A DNA stretch of 64,000 nt from Paraburkholderia haematera (GCF_905220975.1 NZ_CAJNBK010000005.1:248001-312000); one strand, 5' to 3'. Shown: positions 14,615 to 24,343, numbered from the stretch's first letter. The notes: generated from the letters alone by a model not told the origin. Numbers and translations: made by a program.

Positions 14615-16972
14615 TTAGCGCGACATGTTGTAGAGGTTCGTAACCGTCAATTCGCTTTGCGGCAGATTGGGCAGGGCATTTTCGACATTCGCAGGCCCCT
14701 CGAACGTAAACGAAGCAGCCTTAATCCGGAACTCGCCCTGACAATGGAACACAACGCTGCCGTTCTCAATCGTGAGCGCGGCACCGCCGCTGGCGATGAC
14801 CGCCTTCGTCTTCCCGCTCACCAGCACGTCCTCGCTGGCGCTTGCCACGTGCAGTTGTTTGTCGGCAAACAGATCCATCGCATCGCTCTGTGCCTGAATC
14901 TCGACCTTGCCCTTCGCCGCAAAGATCTTCAGTCCAAGCTTGTGCGCGCACAGCGAAATGAGGTCGCCCGCAGCCAGCGTGAAGCGCTTGACCGCGCTGA
15001 CATCGACATGTTTGCCCGCCGTCACCATCACGTTTTCGCTTGCGGCCTGCTGGATCGAGCGCGGCGTCACCAGCGCAATGCCGCCCGGAGCACTCGCAAC
15101 CAATCCCGCGCTCTTGAGCTGGTCGAGCGCGTCCATCAGACTGGACTGCGTTGCCTTGTCGCCCGGCGTTGCCTTCGCCTGCGTGGTCGCATCTACCAGC
15201 GCAGTAACGCGGCTCAAGGCCAATTGCAGTTCCTTGAGCGCCGCCTGCATTTCCAGGTGTGGCGCGTTAGGACTGGACAGCGCATCGGCTGAAAGAAACA
15301 GTCCCTTGGGCGCGTGCATCGTGCCCCAGCCCTGCGTATAGATCTCGAAGCCATCACCGCGATGCTGCTTCTGGCTGTCCACCAGATTGCCGAGGCTGAG
15401 CGACGTCTTCATGTAGACGGTCGCGAACTTGGCCCCTTCGCGGCCCTTCAGGTCCTCGAAGCGGACTTTCGCGCCGTTGAGCGGCGAGCGCCATACCGCC
15501 CGGCTGTTCCAGCCCCTCAGCCCATGAACAACATCTGGGTTGGCATAGTCATGAAGCGCACCGCTGATAAAAAGCCGGTCAACGTCCCCGTACGTGCCGT
15601 CAAGTCGAACCTCCGTGTCCTTCAGCAACGGCGAATGGAAACCACCCAGATACGACGCGCTGGGACGCAGGAGGCGCAGCGGCATCGTGTTCGTGCCGCG
15701 CTTGCCGGTACGATTCTGGAAATGCGGTAGCACTTGGTAGCGACCATGCTCGTCCAGCGCTGCGTAGGGCAGGTCGTCGCCGACGACGGTGGCAACCAGC
15801 GGGCCAGTAAGCCAGCGCCAGTGCTTCTGGGGGATGTATTCGGGGCGATACGTCAGGTGCGAGGGCATCGCCTCGAACTCGTTGAAGACTGGCTGGGTGC
15901 GGCTACCGGTCGTGACGAGCTTCGTGATCACTACGCCGTACTTGGCCTCGGGCAATGTATGGTTGGTCAGGCGCATCACCATGCCGGGCATCATGCCGAT
16001 TACATCGCTTGTGCCCTTGAACGTGGTCTGCCGCGCAACCAGTTCGTCACGCCGCGCGTCGGCGAGCATCTGTCCGATCTCCGCCGTATGGTGGTGCTCG
16101 GTGCTGCGGTTCACGCTGCCGTACACGGAGCGGTCGTCACGCGCGACGTACGACTCGGCCTTCAGTTCATTCGCGGGCGTCCGGTAGTTGTGCTCCCACA
16201 ATTCGATCACGGCCGGGACCAACTTGCGGATCGGACTGATCGACAGCACCGCCTCATGCCAGTTGCCCGAGAGACCCGACACCGGCATCAGCGGCACCTC
16301 CAGCGCGCGCGCGTAAGCGCGCGGATTGTTGCCGAACACGATCGTGTCGCGTTGCGGTCCGTCTCCCTTGCGGCCCTGCTTGAAGTACCAGAAGATGCCC
16401 GCGCGACGGCAGTGACGGTCCACGAAATTCCAGACCGTCTCCTCGTACATGACCGCCTGCTCGAAACGTTCCTCGGCGCCTTCCAGCTGAAACTCGACGT
16501 CGAACGAGTCGATCAGCTTCCTGTCGATGATCGACTGGGAGATCATTTCCTTGAGCGTCTTGTCCTTGAATATGCCGGAGTCGTAGACCTCCCTGTACAG
16601 CGCGACGCGCGGCTCAATGCGCAGCTTGTAGGTGGCCTCGTCGCGGCTAGTCATGACCCGTTCCCACTGCGTCACGATGCCGTTGACGGTACGCGCGGGT
16701 TCGACCACGGGATCGACCAGACCCGGCAACGACGGGATCGCGGCGCGTTCATCGATCGTGAAGCTTGCCCGGCGGCCTACGCAGGCGGCGCCGTCGATCT
16801 CTTTGTCGACCGACGTGACGGTAATGTCGGCCGAATAGATCTCGTTAAATTCTTCTACAAGACGAAACTCGAGGACATCGAGAAACCGATCCAGTGTGGG
16901 GATCGAGAAACCGAGATGTTGGCTAAGCCTGGCGCTCGGATGCTGTAGAACATCGTTGATGGTTCTTTTCAT
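14615..16972 (-). CDS. vgrG: VgrG/TssI type VI secretion spike protein
   Basis: The 785-residue protein shows the VgrG plan: an N-terminal gp27-like domain (FRLVEEFNEIYSADI, later YEETVWNFVDRHCRRAGIFWYF), a gp5-OB region (ATVVGDDL onward) and a C-terminal beta-helix region. It ends with a DUF2345-like segment (IALVTPRSIQQAAS, VMVTAGKHVDV, FHCQGEFRIKAASF). VgrG trimers form the T6SS spike and carry effectors. ATG 16972 is preferred; an in-frame GTG at 17017 would add 15 residues not typical of the family. The effector gene begins four bases after its stop. Confidence 0.93.
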   Translation of the reverse strand: MKRTINDVLQHPSARLSQHLGFSIPTLDRFLDVLEFRLVEEFNEIYSADITVTSVDKEIDGAACVGRRASFTIDERAAIPSLPGLVDPVVEPARTVNGIVTQWERVMTSRDEATYKLRIEPRVALYREVYDSGIFKDKTLKEMISQSIIDRKLIDSFDVEFQLEGAEERFEQAVMYEETVWNFVDRHCRRAGIFWYFKQGRKGDGPQRDTIVFGNNPRAYARALEVPLMPVSGLSGNWHEAVLSISPIRKLVPAVIELWEHNYRTPANELKAESYVARDDRSVYGSVNRSTEHHHTAEIGQMLADARRDELVARQTTFKGTSDVIGMMPGMVMRLTNHTLPEAKYGVVITKLVTTGSRTQPVFNEFEAMPSHLTYRPEYIPQKHWRWLTGPLVATVVGDDLPYAALDEHGRYQVLPHFQNRTGKRGTNTMPLRLLRPSASYLGGFHSPLLKDTEVRLDGTYGDVDRLFISGALHDYANPDVVHGLRGWNSRAVWRSPLNGAKVRFEDLKGREGAKFATVYMKTSLSLGNLVDSQKQHRGDGFEIYTQGWGTMHAPKGLFLSADALSSPNAPHLEMQAALKELQLALSRVTALVDATTQAKATPGDKATQSSLMDALDQLKSAGLVASAPGGIALVTPRSIQQAASENVMVTAGKHVDVSAVKRFTLAAGDLISLCAHKLGLKIFAAKGKVEIQAQSDAMDLFADKQLHVASASEDVLVSGKTKAVIASGGAALTIENGSVVFHCQGEFRIKAASFTFEGPANVENALPNLPQSELTVTNLYNMSR

Positions 16973-17255
16973 GCGGCGGTGAAGTCCCCGTTTTTTTGGA
17001 TGGCACGGTGCGCGCACATGAGCGAATGTGCAGACCCATGCGATTCGACTGGGGGAGGTTACCTGCCGCGATTAGTGAACGTCTATGAGACAAACATGAG
17101 AAAAATCCAAATTTGACAAATATTCGCACTTCTGACGGTTTTTATTATTTTTTGAGAAATCTTCGATTCGTTGATGATCGGCGCACATGACGAACCCTGC
17201 GTCATGGCGTAAAATTTCCACTTCGATACGAAGCAATGCTTACCCACGCTCACTC

Positions 17256-18020
17256 ATGCCAACGCCTGCCGACAAATCAAACTCAAAGGAAACCGAAGGC
17301 GTTGCCGTCATCGATCGTGCTTGCGCGATTCTGTTCGCCTTCAGGCCGGACGACGTTGCGCTCACGCTCGCCGAACTCGCGGCGCGCACGGGGCTCTACA
17401 AGAGCACGCTGCTCCGGCTCGCGGGCTCGCTGATCCAGCATCGCCTGCTACTGCGTCTGGACGACGGCCGTTATCAACTCGGCTCGGCGACCTTCATGCT
17501 CGGCGCGCTGTACCAGCGCAGTCTGAACGTCGGCGATATTCTGGTGCCGCTGATGCGCGAACTCGCGGAAACGAGTGGCGAAAGCGTGTCCTTTTACGTG
17601 CGCGACGAGGCGGTGCGTGTGTGTCTGCACCGGGTGGACTCGACGCATGCGGTGCGTTTTCATGTGCGTGAAGGCGACGTGCTGCCGCTGGAAAGCGGCT
17701 CGGGCGGCCATGCATTGCTGGCGTTCGGCGGCATGCCGGGCGAGCCGTACGAGAAGATTCGCGAGGACTTCTACTGTGTGTCGATCGGCGAGCGCGATCG
17801 GGAGACGGCCGGCATCTCGATGCCGGTATTCGGTGTGCGCCAGAGTCTGCGTGGCGTGCTGACGCTCGCGGGCCCAAGCTCGCGTATCGATCAGGCGTTC
17901 CTCGAACGCAATCTCGGTGCGCTGTTCGATTGCGCCGCGCGCGCTACGGATGCGTTAGGCGGCGACTCGCGCGCCATGCGCCATGCCCAGCGGCGCGCGG
18001 CCGAAGTTCAGGACAGGTGA
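17256..18020 (+). CDS. IclR-family transcriptional regulator
   Basis: The 254-residue protein has an N-terminal winged helix (about 15-75; AVIDRACAILFAF, LAELAARTGLYKSTLLRLAGSL). A C-terminal IclR effector-binding domain follows, with ESVSFYVRDEAVRVCLHRVD, LPLESGSGGHALLAF and the late ISMPVFG. ATG 17256 is chosen because upstream in-frame sequence (from 17187) has no IclR character. It converges with the citryl-CoA lyase gene, overlapping its end by 13 bases. A perfect 7-3-7 palindrome upstream of the MFS gene at 21522-21538 is the obvious candidate operator, so this regulator probably controls the MFS-CaiB-lyase operon. Confidence 0.88.
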   Translation: MPTPADKSNSKETEGVAVIDRACAILFAFRPDDVALTLAELAARTGLYKSTLLRLAGSLIQHRLLLRLDDGRYQLGSATFMLGALYQRSLNVGDILVPLMRELAETSGESVSFYVRDEAVRVCLHRVDSTHAVRFHVREGDVLPLESGSGGHALLAFGGMPGEPYEKIREDFYCVSIGERDRETAGISMPVFGVRQSLRGVLTLAGPSSRIDQAFLERNLGALFDCAARATDALGGDSRAMRHAQRRAAEVQDR

Positions 18021-18832
18021 CGCTCGGGCTTGCCTGTGTAGGTGTAGCTCATCTGCCGCGGGATCGGGCCTTTGTTGCGCTCGTTGCGTCGGCGTTGCTC
18101 CCAGGCATGCGAGAGAATGCCGACCGCGCGTGACAGGCAGAATACCCCGCGCGCCAGCTCCGGCGCAAAGCCGAGCTCGGCGTAGATCACGGCGGTTGCA
18201 CCGTCGATATTCATCGGCACGGGTTTGTTCTTGCGCTGCTTGAGCAAGGCTTCAATGCCACGCGCGATGGCGGCGTATCGTCCGCTGATACTTTTCTGTT
18301 CGACGCTTTCGTCCACGAGCGAAAGAAGCCGGATTGCCCGCGGATCGATCGGATGAAAGCGATGCCCGAAGCCAGGCAAATACTTGCCATGTTCGGCGGT
18401 AAAAGCATCGACACCTTGCTCGACGGCTTCTTCCAACGCAGCGCCTGCTTTCATGCGTTCGGCGATGGAATCGTACAGTTCGACCGCCTGTTGACCCGCG
18501 CCGCCATGTACGTCATCCAGCGCATTGATCGCCGAGGCCATCGCGCCGTTCAACGGCAATCCGCAACTGGTCGCCATCCGCGAGATTGCAATCGACGGTG
18601 CATGCGGGCCATGATCCACCGATGCCACCAGCGCCGCCTCGAACAAACGCGCTTGCGCGGCGTCAGGCAGTTCGCCGCGCAGCATCAGCCAGATCATCTG
18701 CGGAAAACTGACGTTGCCGATCAACTCCTGAATCGGGAATCCACGCACCTTGATCGAGCCCGGATGAATATCGATGATCGAGGTGCTCCAGTACTCGGCG
18801 GCGAGCTTGGCGGCGTCGAATGCTTGCGTCAT
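18008..18832 (-). CDS. Citryl-CoA lyase (citrate synthase family)
   Basis: The 274-residue protein is a short citrate-synthase-fold enzyme. It shows PGSIKVRGFPIQELIG, SVDHGPHAPSIAISRMAT, GYLPGFGHRFHP-like sequence (KYLPGFGHRFHPIDPRA) with the His/Arg of the active site, and a C-terminal RAVGILSHAWEQR. Members of this size are annotated as citryl-CoA lyases, cleaving an acyl-CoA such as citryl-CoA into acetyl-CoA and an oxoacid. The ribosome site GGAG precedes ATG 18832, two bases after the CoA-transferase stop. Third gene of the operon; substrate unknown. Confidence 0.82.
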   Translation of the reverse strand: MTQAFDAAKLAAEYWSTSIIDIHPGSIKVRGFPIQELIGNVSFPQMIWLMLRGELPDAAQARLFEAALVASVDHGPHAPSIAISRMATSCGLPLNGAMASAINALDDVHGGAGQQAVELYDSIAERMKAGAALEEAVEQGVDAFTAEHGKYLPGFGHRFHPIDPRAIRLLSLVDESVEQKSISGRYAAIARGIEALLKQRKNKPVPMNIDGATAVIYAELGFAPELARGVFCLSRAVGILSHAWEQRRRNERNKGPIPRQMSYTYTGKPERHLS

Positions 18833-18834
18833 GT

Positions 18835-20034
18835 TCAGATCACTCCTTCGGAGCGTAGGTGGTCGATTTGTGCGTCGTCGTAACCGAGCGAGGCGAGATG
18901 CTCGCGCGTGTGAGCCGATAGGGCCGGCGCGGGTGTGGTCGGCGCCGTGTCGGCATCGGAGAGACGAAAGCCCGCGCGGGTGACGCGTTGCCGCTCACTA
19001 GTACCGTCGCCGGCGAATTCGCGGATGAACTCGCGCGATTCAAGATGCGGATGCGCGAGAATCTCCGGCACCGACATCACGCGCCCGGCCGGCACGCCTG
19101 CTTCGAAGAATTTGGCTTCCCAGTTCGTCGCGCTGTCGTTTGCCAGCGCCGCTTCGATTGCGGCCTTCAATGCCGCGCGATTCACCTTGCGCGCGTTGCG
19201 CTCGGCAAAGCGCGCGTCGTCAAGCAGATCGGCGCGGCCGATCAGATGGCATAGGCTAGCGAACTGCTTGTTCTCGTTCGCGGCGATATTGAGCGGCCCG
19301 TCGCCGGTTTTGAAAGTGCCCGAAGGCGCGGCGGTGAAGTTTTCGTTACCCATCGGCTCGGGCGTGACACCGGCGTTCAGATAGTTCGACACGACCCAGC
19401 CCATTGTCGCCAGCGTGGCTTCCAGCATCGAGACGTCGAGCATGCGGCCTTGCCCGCTCGCGCGGGCATCGACCAACGCGGCGCAGATGCCGAATGCGGC
19501 GGTTAGGCCGCCTACGGTATCCGACACCGGGTAGCCGACGCGCAACGGCGCGCTGGCGGCGTCGCCGGTCACACTCATGACGCCTGAGATGCCCTGGATG
19601 ATCTGGTCGTAGGCAGGGCGTTTCGAAAACTCCCCGTCCATACCGAAGCCGGAGATCGCGCAGTACACGAGCTTCGGATTCACCTCGCGCAATGCGTCGA
19701 AATCGAGGCCGAGCCGCGTCATCACGCCGGGCCGGAAATTTTCGACCAGCACGTCTGCGGATTTGACGAGGTCGCGCAAAATGGTCTTGCCGCGCGGGTC
19801 TTTCAGATTGAGCGTGATCGACTGCTTGCCTGCATTCACCGCAACGAATGAGGCCCCCATGTTACGCATCGACGCTTCCTTGTCGGCGCCCAGACGCCGT
19901 GCAAGATCGCCGCCTTCGGGATGCTCGACCTTGATCACCTCCGCGCCGAGCAGGGCGAGTTGATACGCGCAAAACGGTCCCGCCAATACATTCGATAAAT
20001 CCAGTACCCGTACTCCGGCCAATGGCAGCGTCAT
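18835..20034 (-). CDS. CaiB/BaiF (class III) CoA-transferase
   Basis: The 399-residue protein opens with LPLAGVRVLDLSNVLAGPFCAYQLALLGAEVIKVE split over residues 3-37, the signature start of family III CoA-transferases. It has NPKLVYCAISGFG, PYRVGYPVSD-like sequence (PLRVGYPVSDTVGG) and a conserved catalytic-Asp region (AYDQIIQ). These enzymes move CoA between carboxylic acids. With the following citryl-CoA lyase it likely activates a tricarboxylate-like or branched 2-hydroxy acid, which the lyase then cleaves (inference). Downstream of the MFS gene by 16 bases. Confidence 0.88.
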   Translation of the reverse strand: MTLPLAGVRVLDLSNVLAGPFCAYQLALLGAEVIKVEHPEGGDLARRLGADKEASMRNMGASFVAVNAGKQSITLNLKDPRGKTILRDLVKSADVLVENFRPGVMTRLGLDFDALREVNPKLVYCAISGFGMDGEFSKRPAYDQIIQGISGVMSVTGDAASAPLRVGYPVSDTVGGLTAAFGICAALVDARASGQGRMLDVSMLEATLATMGWVVSNYLNAGVTPEPMGNENFTAAPSGTFKTGDGPLNIAANENKQFASLCHLIGRADLLDDARFAERNARKVNRAALKAAIEAALANDSATNWEAKFFEAGVPAGRVMSVPEILAHPHLESREFIREFAGDGTSERQRVTRAGFRLSDADTAPTTPAPALSAHTREHLASLGYDDAQIDHLRSEGVI

Positions 20035-20050
20035 CTTTGAAGCCTTTTGT

Positions 20051-21478
20051 TCAATGCGAAATTTCGTCGAGATTGCGATTGTTGGTACGCGGTCCGAAGA
20101 AGCCGATCGCGCCCATCACCATCACCATCGACACCGTGATCAGCGCGAACACGCCCGGCACCTGGAAATGGCGCAGCGCGAAGGCGATCATGAAGCCGGA
20201 AAACATCGCGGACAAACGCGACATCGAGTACACGAAACCGACGGCGCGTGCCCGCAAACGCGTGGGGAACAGTTCGGTCTGGTACGCGTGATAGCCGACC
20301 GAGAGCAGCGTGCCGGAAAGCGTGATCAGGACACCGAGCGTCATCAGCATGGCAGGCGAGGTTTGCGTCGCGAACAGGCTGCCGAATACGGCGATACCGA
20401 GTGCCGACAACACGATCAACGTCTTGCGCTCGATGCGGTCCGCGATCGCCATGCCGATCAGCGGTCCGAACGGATTCGAGGCTGCGATAACGAACGAGTA
20501 CATCAGGCTGTGCGTGATCGTTATGCCTTTGGAGACCAGCAGCGTCGGCACCCATGACGCGAAACCGTAGAAGCCGATCGCCTGGAAGAAGTTGAACACG
20601 AGCATGGTGATCGCGCGTTTGCGATACGGCGGCTGCCAGACTTCGCGGAAGGCAGCCTTGGTGGTGGCCGGTTCGACAGCCGGTACAGGTGCGGGCAATG
20701 GTTTGCCGTATTGCTTCGCGACCTTCGCTTCGATCGCCTGCATGACCTTTTCCGCCTCGGCGGCGCGGCCTTGCTGCGCGAGCCAACGCGGGCTTTCCGG
20801 CACGCGCCGGCGGATTGCCCACACCACCACCGCGCCGAGCGCGCCGATGATCACGACCCAGCGCCAGCCGTCGATACCGAACGGTGTTTGCGGTACCAGC
20901 CACCACGCCAGCAAGGCGACCGACGGCACGGCGGTGTACTGCACCAGGTGAACGAAAGCGAAAGCGCGGCCACGCAGGTGCTTCGGCACGAGTTCGCTGA
21001 CATACGTGTCGATCGTCACCAGTTCGACGCCCACGCCGATGCCCGCGATCAGGCGCCACAGGTTGATGGCCGGTGCGGTGGTTTGCAGCGCCATGATCAA
21101 CGTGGCCGCGGAGTACCACAGCAGCGAAACGGTAAACACGGTTTTGCGGCCATAGCGATCCGCCATACCCGCGAGAAAGAATGTGCCGATGAAGAGCCCG
21201 GCGAACGATGCCGCCACGAAGGCGCCCAGCCCTGACACGCCGAAGAACGACGCGGTTGTCGTCGCATAGAGCCCGCTTTTGACGAGGCCGGGTCCGACAT
21301 AGGCCGTGAAAAACAGATCGTAGAACTCGAACCAGCCGCCGATCGAAAGCAGGAACACCAGCATCCATATCGCGCGCGTCGCGGGCAGGCGGTCGATACG
21401 CGCGTTGACGCCGGGCGTGAGCCCACCGGTGCTCGAATCAGGCGACGCGCCGGGTGCGTCGATCGGCAGGCTTGCCAT
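20051..21478 (-). CDS. MFS transporter (sugar/organic-acid porter type)
   Basis: The 475-residue protein has twelve predicted membrane segments and the MFS signature loops (AGMADRYGRKTVF between TM2 and TM3; MAIADRIERKTLI in the second half). ATG 21478 follows a GGAGG ribosome site; an upstream ATG at 21490 lies before that site and is not preferred. First gene of the MFS-CaiB-lyase operon, so it probably imports the acid they degrade. Its promoter region holds the perfect palindrome 21522-21538. Confidence 0.88.
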   Translation of the reverse strand: MASLPIDAPGASPDSSTGGLTPGVNARIDRLPATRAIWMLVFLLSIGGWFEFYDLFFTAYVGPGLVKSGLYATTTASFFGVSGLGAFVAASFAGLFIGTFFLAGMADRYGRKTVFTVSLLWYSAATLIMALQTTAPAINLWRLIAGIGVGVELVTIDTYVSELVPKHLRGRAFAFVHLVQYTAVPSVALLAWWLVPQTPFGIDGWRWVVIIGALGAVVVWAIRRRVPESPRWLAQQGRAAEAEKVMQAIEAKVAKQYGKPLPAPVPAVEPATTKAAFREVWQPPYRKRAITMLVFNFFQAIGFYGFASWVPTLLVSKGITITHSLMYSFVIAASNPFGPLIGMAIADRIERKTLIVLSALGIAVFGSLFATQTSPAMLMTLGVLITLSGTLLSVGYHAYQTELFPTRLRARAVGFVYSMSRLSAMFSGFMIAFALRHFQVPGVFALITVSMVMVMGAIGFFGPRTNNRNLDEISH

Positions 21479-21521
21479 GGAATCCTCCATTGAGTATCGC
21501 TTGTGCGTGTCGTTCTGTTAG

Positions 21522-21538
21522 ATAGAACAACGTTCTAT
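21522..21538. promoter_or_regulatory. Perfect palindrome, likely IclR operator
   Basis: The site is ATAGAAC-AAC-GTTCTAT, a perfect 7-bp inverted repeat with a 3-base spacer, about 45 bases before the MFS start. IclR-type regulators bind such short palindromes, and an IclR gene closes the cluster. The pairing of regulator and site is inference. Confidence 0.65.
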
Positions 21539-21818
21539 TTAATGAATGTGCCGAGGGTAGTCTGTGTGGTGCTTACGAGGAATTCGGGGTTTTACCTAGC
21601 CGTCAGACTGTCATCCGTTCCAGTATCGCGAGAAGGTGCCGAATGAAAGCGGCTTGCGTAAGGGGACGGGCTGCTTACAGGAGGGTGCAGAGGGCGTGCA
21701 TTGATTTTCTTCAAATCGACGCAACGAAGGAGGGATGGCAAGAGAGGGAAGGTGCATTCCCTCGCGCATGCAAACTACCCGGCATGCGCGAGGGTGAGGG
21801 CCGCAGCCACGGCCGGGG

Positions 21819-21873
21819 TGATTGTTGCGTGATTGTTGCGTGATTGATGCGTGATTGATGCGTGATTGATGCG
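21819..21873. repeat. Tandem 11-bp repeat, five copies
   Basis: Two copies of TGATTGTTGCG are followed by three of TGATTGATGCG without spacing, ending 12 bases before the porin stop codon on the minus strand. The rest of the 21.48-21.89 kb gap holds only the operator described above; I see no gene. Confidence 0.9.
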
Positions 21874-21885
21874 GCGTCTGCCGGG

Positions 21886-23025
21886 CTAGAACGAATGACG
21901 AATGCCGAGCATCACGCCGGTCTGGCCGGTGCCCGCCGTGGGGGTCGTGCCACCGCCGCCGGCGCTAACCGAGTAGCGTGCTTTAGCGCTGTTGGCGAGA
22001 TACGAGCCTTGCGCATAGACGGCCGTGCGCTTCGACAGCAAATAGGTGGTGCGCAGCGTGCCCATCATGGCGCGCGTGTCGTGCTCGCTATTGGTGATGT
22101 GATAGACCTCGCCGTCGACGATGAAGGCCGGCGTCACGAAGTAAGAGGCGCCGACGAAGAACAGATTCGAGCGCACGCTCGCAATTGTGACGGCGGCGGG
22201 TTCGACGCGGCGATTGAGCCAGCCCGCGCCGATCTTCGCTTTGCCGATATTCGCGTAGGCGCTGACGTGGGTGCGGATGTCCTTGTCGGCGGCGTTGGTG
22301 AGTGCAATGGGCGCAACGCCGTCGAAGAAGTTGGCGGCCGCGGTACGGCCGCCGCGCTGTTCTTCATACGACGCCGCGACGCCAAACAGCGGCGCATCGT
22401 ACTTCAGCATGACCGACCACTCGCGGCATTCCGTTGCATGCCCGGCGACCGAGCCGGTGCAGGTCCCCTGGCCCGGCGAGTTGCCGGTGCCCGCCGAGTC
22501 TCGGCCGAACGAATAGTTCGCGCCGAGCGTCACACCCGCATAGGTGCCAAGGTAACTCACCGAATTGTCGGCGCGGGCGTTGGGCACGTAGGCGTCGAGC
22601 GAACCCAGACCGTAGATGTCCGGGCCGATCAGGTCCGCACCCATCAGCGCGAGATACGTCATGGTGTACTGGCGCCCGAACGAGACGGTTCCGTACGGAC
22701 TCCTGATGCCCACGAACGCCTGACGTCCGAACAGCCGGCCGCCCTGGCCGAGATCGCCGCCGCGCACGTTGAAGCCGCTTTCCAGTGTGAATACCGCGCT
22801 ATAGCCGCCACCCAGGTCCTCATTGCCGCGCAGGCCCCAACGCGAAGGCAGTTCGCCCGTGACGGACGGCATGCGAAAAACGCTTTTGCCCGCGGCGTTC
22901 GCGTGCGATACGTATTCGATACCGGTGTCGATGATCCCGTAGAGCGTTACGCTCGATTGAGCCGATGCGGTGCCGCTGACGGCGCACAATGCGCCGCAAA
23001 GAAGAAAGCGTGTGGATGCTTGCAT
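21886..23025 (-). CDS. Outer-membrane general porin (Burkholderia OpcP/OmpC type)
   Basis: The 379-residue protein has a signal peptide ending SGTASAQS, then SSVTLYGIIDTGIEYVSH, the standard start of trimeric 16-stranded porins. It also has the GSRWGLRGNEDLGGG-like block (PSRWGLRGNEDLGGGYSAVF), a GRQAFVG block and the C-terminal GIRHSF ending in Phe. ATG 23025 has a GGAGA site ten bases upstream; the in-frame start further up lacks one. It follows the aromatic-acid MFS gene on the same strand, so it may supply outer-membrane entry for hydroxycinnamates. Confidence 0.93.
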   Translation of the reverse strand: MQASTRFLLCGALCAVSGTASAQSSVTLYGIIDTGIEYVSHANAAGKSVFRMPSVTGELPSRWGLRGNEDLGGGYSAVFTLESGFNVRGGDLGQGGRLFGRQAFVGIRSPYGTVSFGRQYTMTYLALMGADLIGPDIYGLGSLDAYVPNARADNSVSYLGTYAGVTLGANYSFGRDSAGTGNSPGQGTCTGSVAGHATECREWSVMLKYDAPLFGVAASYEEQRGGRTAAANFFDGVAPIALTNAADKDIRTHVSAYANIGKAKIGAGWLNRRVEPAAVTIASVRSNLFFVGASYFVTPAFIVDGEVYHITNSEHDTRAMMGTLRTTYLLSKRTAVYAQGSYLANSAKARYSVSAGGGGTTPTAGTGQTGVMLGIRHSF

Positions 23026-23095
23026 GCAGAGTGTCTCCAAACCAATGATCGAGTATGTTGTTATTAGGACTTGCGGGTTCTTTCTGTGCGGCGGG

Positions 23096-24343
23096 TCAAT
23101 CGTCGGCGCGCGGGCGGCGCAGCAACAACAGCGCGGCCGCAGCGGCGATCAGCGTGACGGGAATGCTCGCACCGATGACCGTCGACGAACTGCGGCCCAT
23201 CGCCAGCAATTGACCCGCGGCAAGCGGTCCGACCACCGATCCGATACGGCCCACCGCCACGGCCGCGCCGACACCGGTACCGCGCATGGCAGTCGGATAA
23301 AACGCCGCCGAGAGTGCGTACAGCACCGATTGCCCACCGATCACGAACATCCCCGCGAAGAAAGCCGAGATGGCGAGCGCGCTGAAGCCGGGCGCCATCG
23401 AGAGCGCCGCGAGCGACGCGATGATCCCCAGGTACATGCCGGCCACCACGACGCCTGAGCGCATCCGGTCCATTAGCATGCCGATGCACAACGCGCCGAT
23501 ACCGCCACCGACGTTGAAGAAAATCTGCACGTAGCCCACTTGTGCGCGCGACAGGCCGCTTGCCGCCATCAGCGAAGGCAACCAGTTGAGCAGGAAATAG
23601 AGGACGATCAGCGTGCAGAAATAGCTGACCCAGATTTGCACGGTCGAGAGGCCGCGTGTGCCGCCGAACAGGATCTCGCCGACCGGCGCGGGTTTCGCAC
23701 GACCGTCTCGCGAGGCTGTGGCGAATGCCTTCGAATCCGCGAGAAATATGAGCAACAGTGGCACCAGGACCAGCGGCCCCGCGCCGCCGACGTAGAAAAT
23801 GTGCCGCCACCCGGTGTCACCCGCGCTCAGTACGCCGATCACCGAAGCGATTACGCCGCCAAACGGAATGCCGCAATACATCACACTCACCGCGGTGCTG
23901 CGCGAGCGCGGTTCGACCGCTTCCGACGACAAGGCAATCAGATTCGGAAGCGCGCCGCCCAGGCCGATCCCCGTGAGCACACGGACGATCACCAAAGTGT
24001 GAAAGTCGCTCACCAGCGCGGTCGCGATCGACAGCAAGCCGAACAGGCAGGCGGAAATCACCAGCACGCGCTTGCGGCCGATCCTGTCCGCAAGCCGTCC
24101 GCCGACCATCGCGCCCGGCAGCAAGCCGAAAGTCCCGGCACTGAACGCGAGCCCCATCTGCCCGACCGACAGGCCGAACTCGCGTGCCATCCGCGGTGCG
24201 GCGACGCCGACCGACTGCAGGTCCAGCCCCTCGAGCAGGGCCACGGCAAAACACAAACCGAGTGTGACGAGGGCGCTCGTCCGGGCGGATGTCGCCGGTC
24301 CGGCAAGGCTTTCTGTCGAGGGCAATGTTCCGGCTCTTTTCAC
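23096..24343 (-). CDS. MFS transporter, aromatic acid:H+ symporter type
   Basis: The 415-residue protein has twelve TM segments, with LLEGLDLQSVGVAAP in TM1 and GRLADRIGRKRVLV in the TM2-3 loop, features of the AAHS/MhpT group that imports aromatic acids. GTG 24343 is chosen because AAGGATCAC precedes it and the first membrane segment follows at a normal distance; an ATG at 24436 would add a non-membrane extension. It lies between the marR and porin genes, and an imperfect copy of the MarR site lies at 24669-24687 upstream. Hydroxycinnamate import is inferred. Confidence 0.85.
   Translation of the reverse strand: MKRAGTLPSTESLAGPATSARTSALVTLGLCFAVALLEGLDLQSVGVAAPRMAREFGLSVGQMGLAFSAGTFGLLPGAMVGGRLADRIGRKRVLVISACLFGLLSIATALVSDFHTLVIVRVLTGIGLGGALPNLIALSSEAVEPRSRSTAVSVMYCGIPFGGVIASVIGVLSAGDTGWRHIFYVGGAGPLVLVPLLLIFLADSKAFATASRDGRAKPAPVGEILFGGTRGLSTVQIWVSYFCTLIVLYFLLNWLPSLMAASGLSRAQVGYVQIFFNVGGGIGALCIGMLMDRMRSGVVVAGMYLGIIASLAALSMAPGFSALAISAFFAGMFVIGGQSVLYALSAAFYPTAMRGTGVGAAVAVGRIGSVVGPLAAGQLLAMGRSSSTVIGASIPVTLIAAAAALLLLRRPRADD

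Noticed and set aside
14561..16948. Long plus-strand frames (243 and 404 codons) opposite vgrG
   Set aside because: They mirror the codon pattern of the real gene, lack domains and have Arg/His/Val-rich composition typical of antisense frames in GC-rich DNA.
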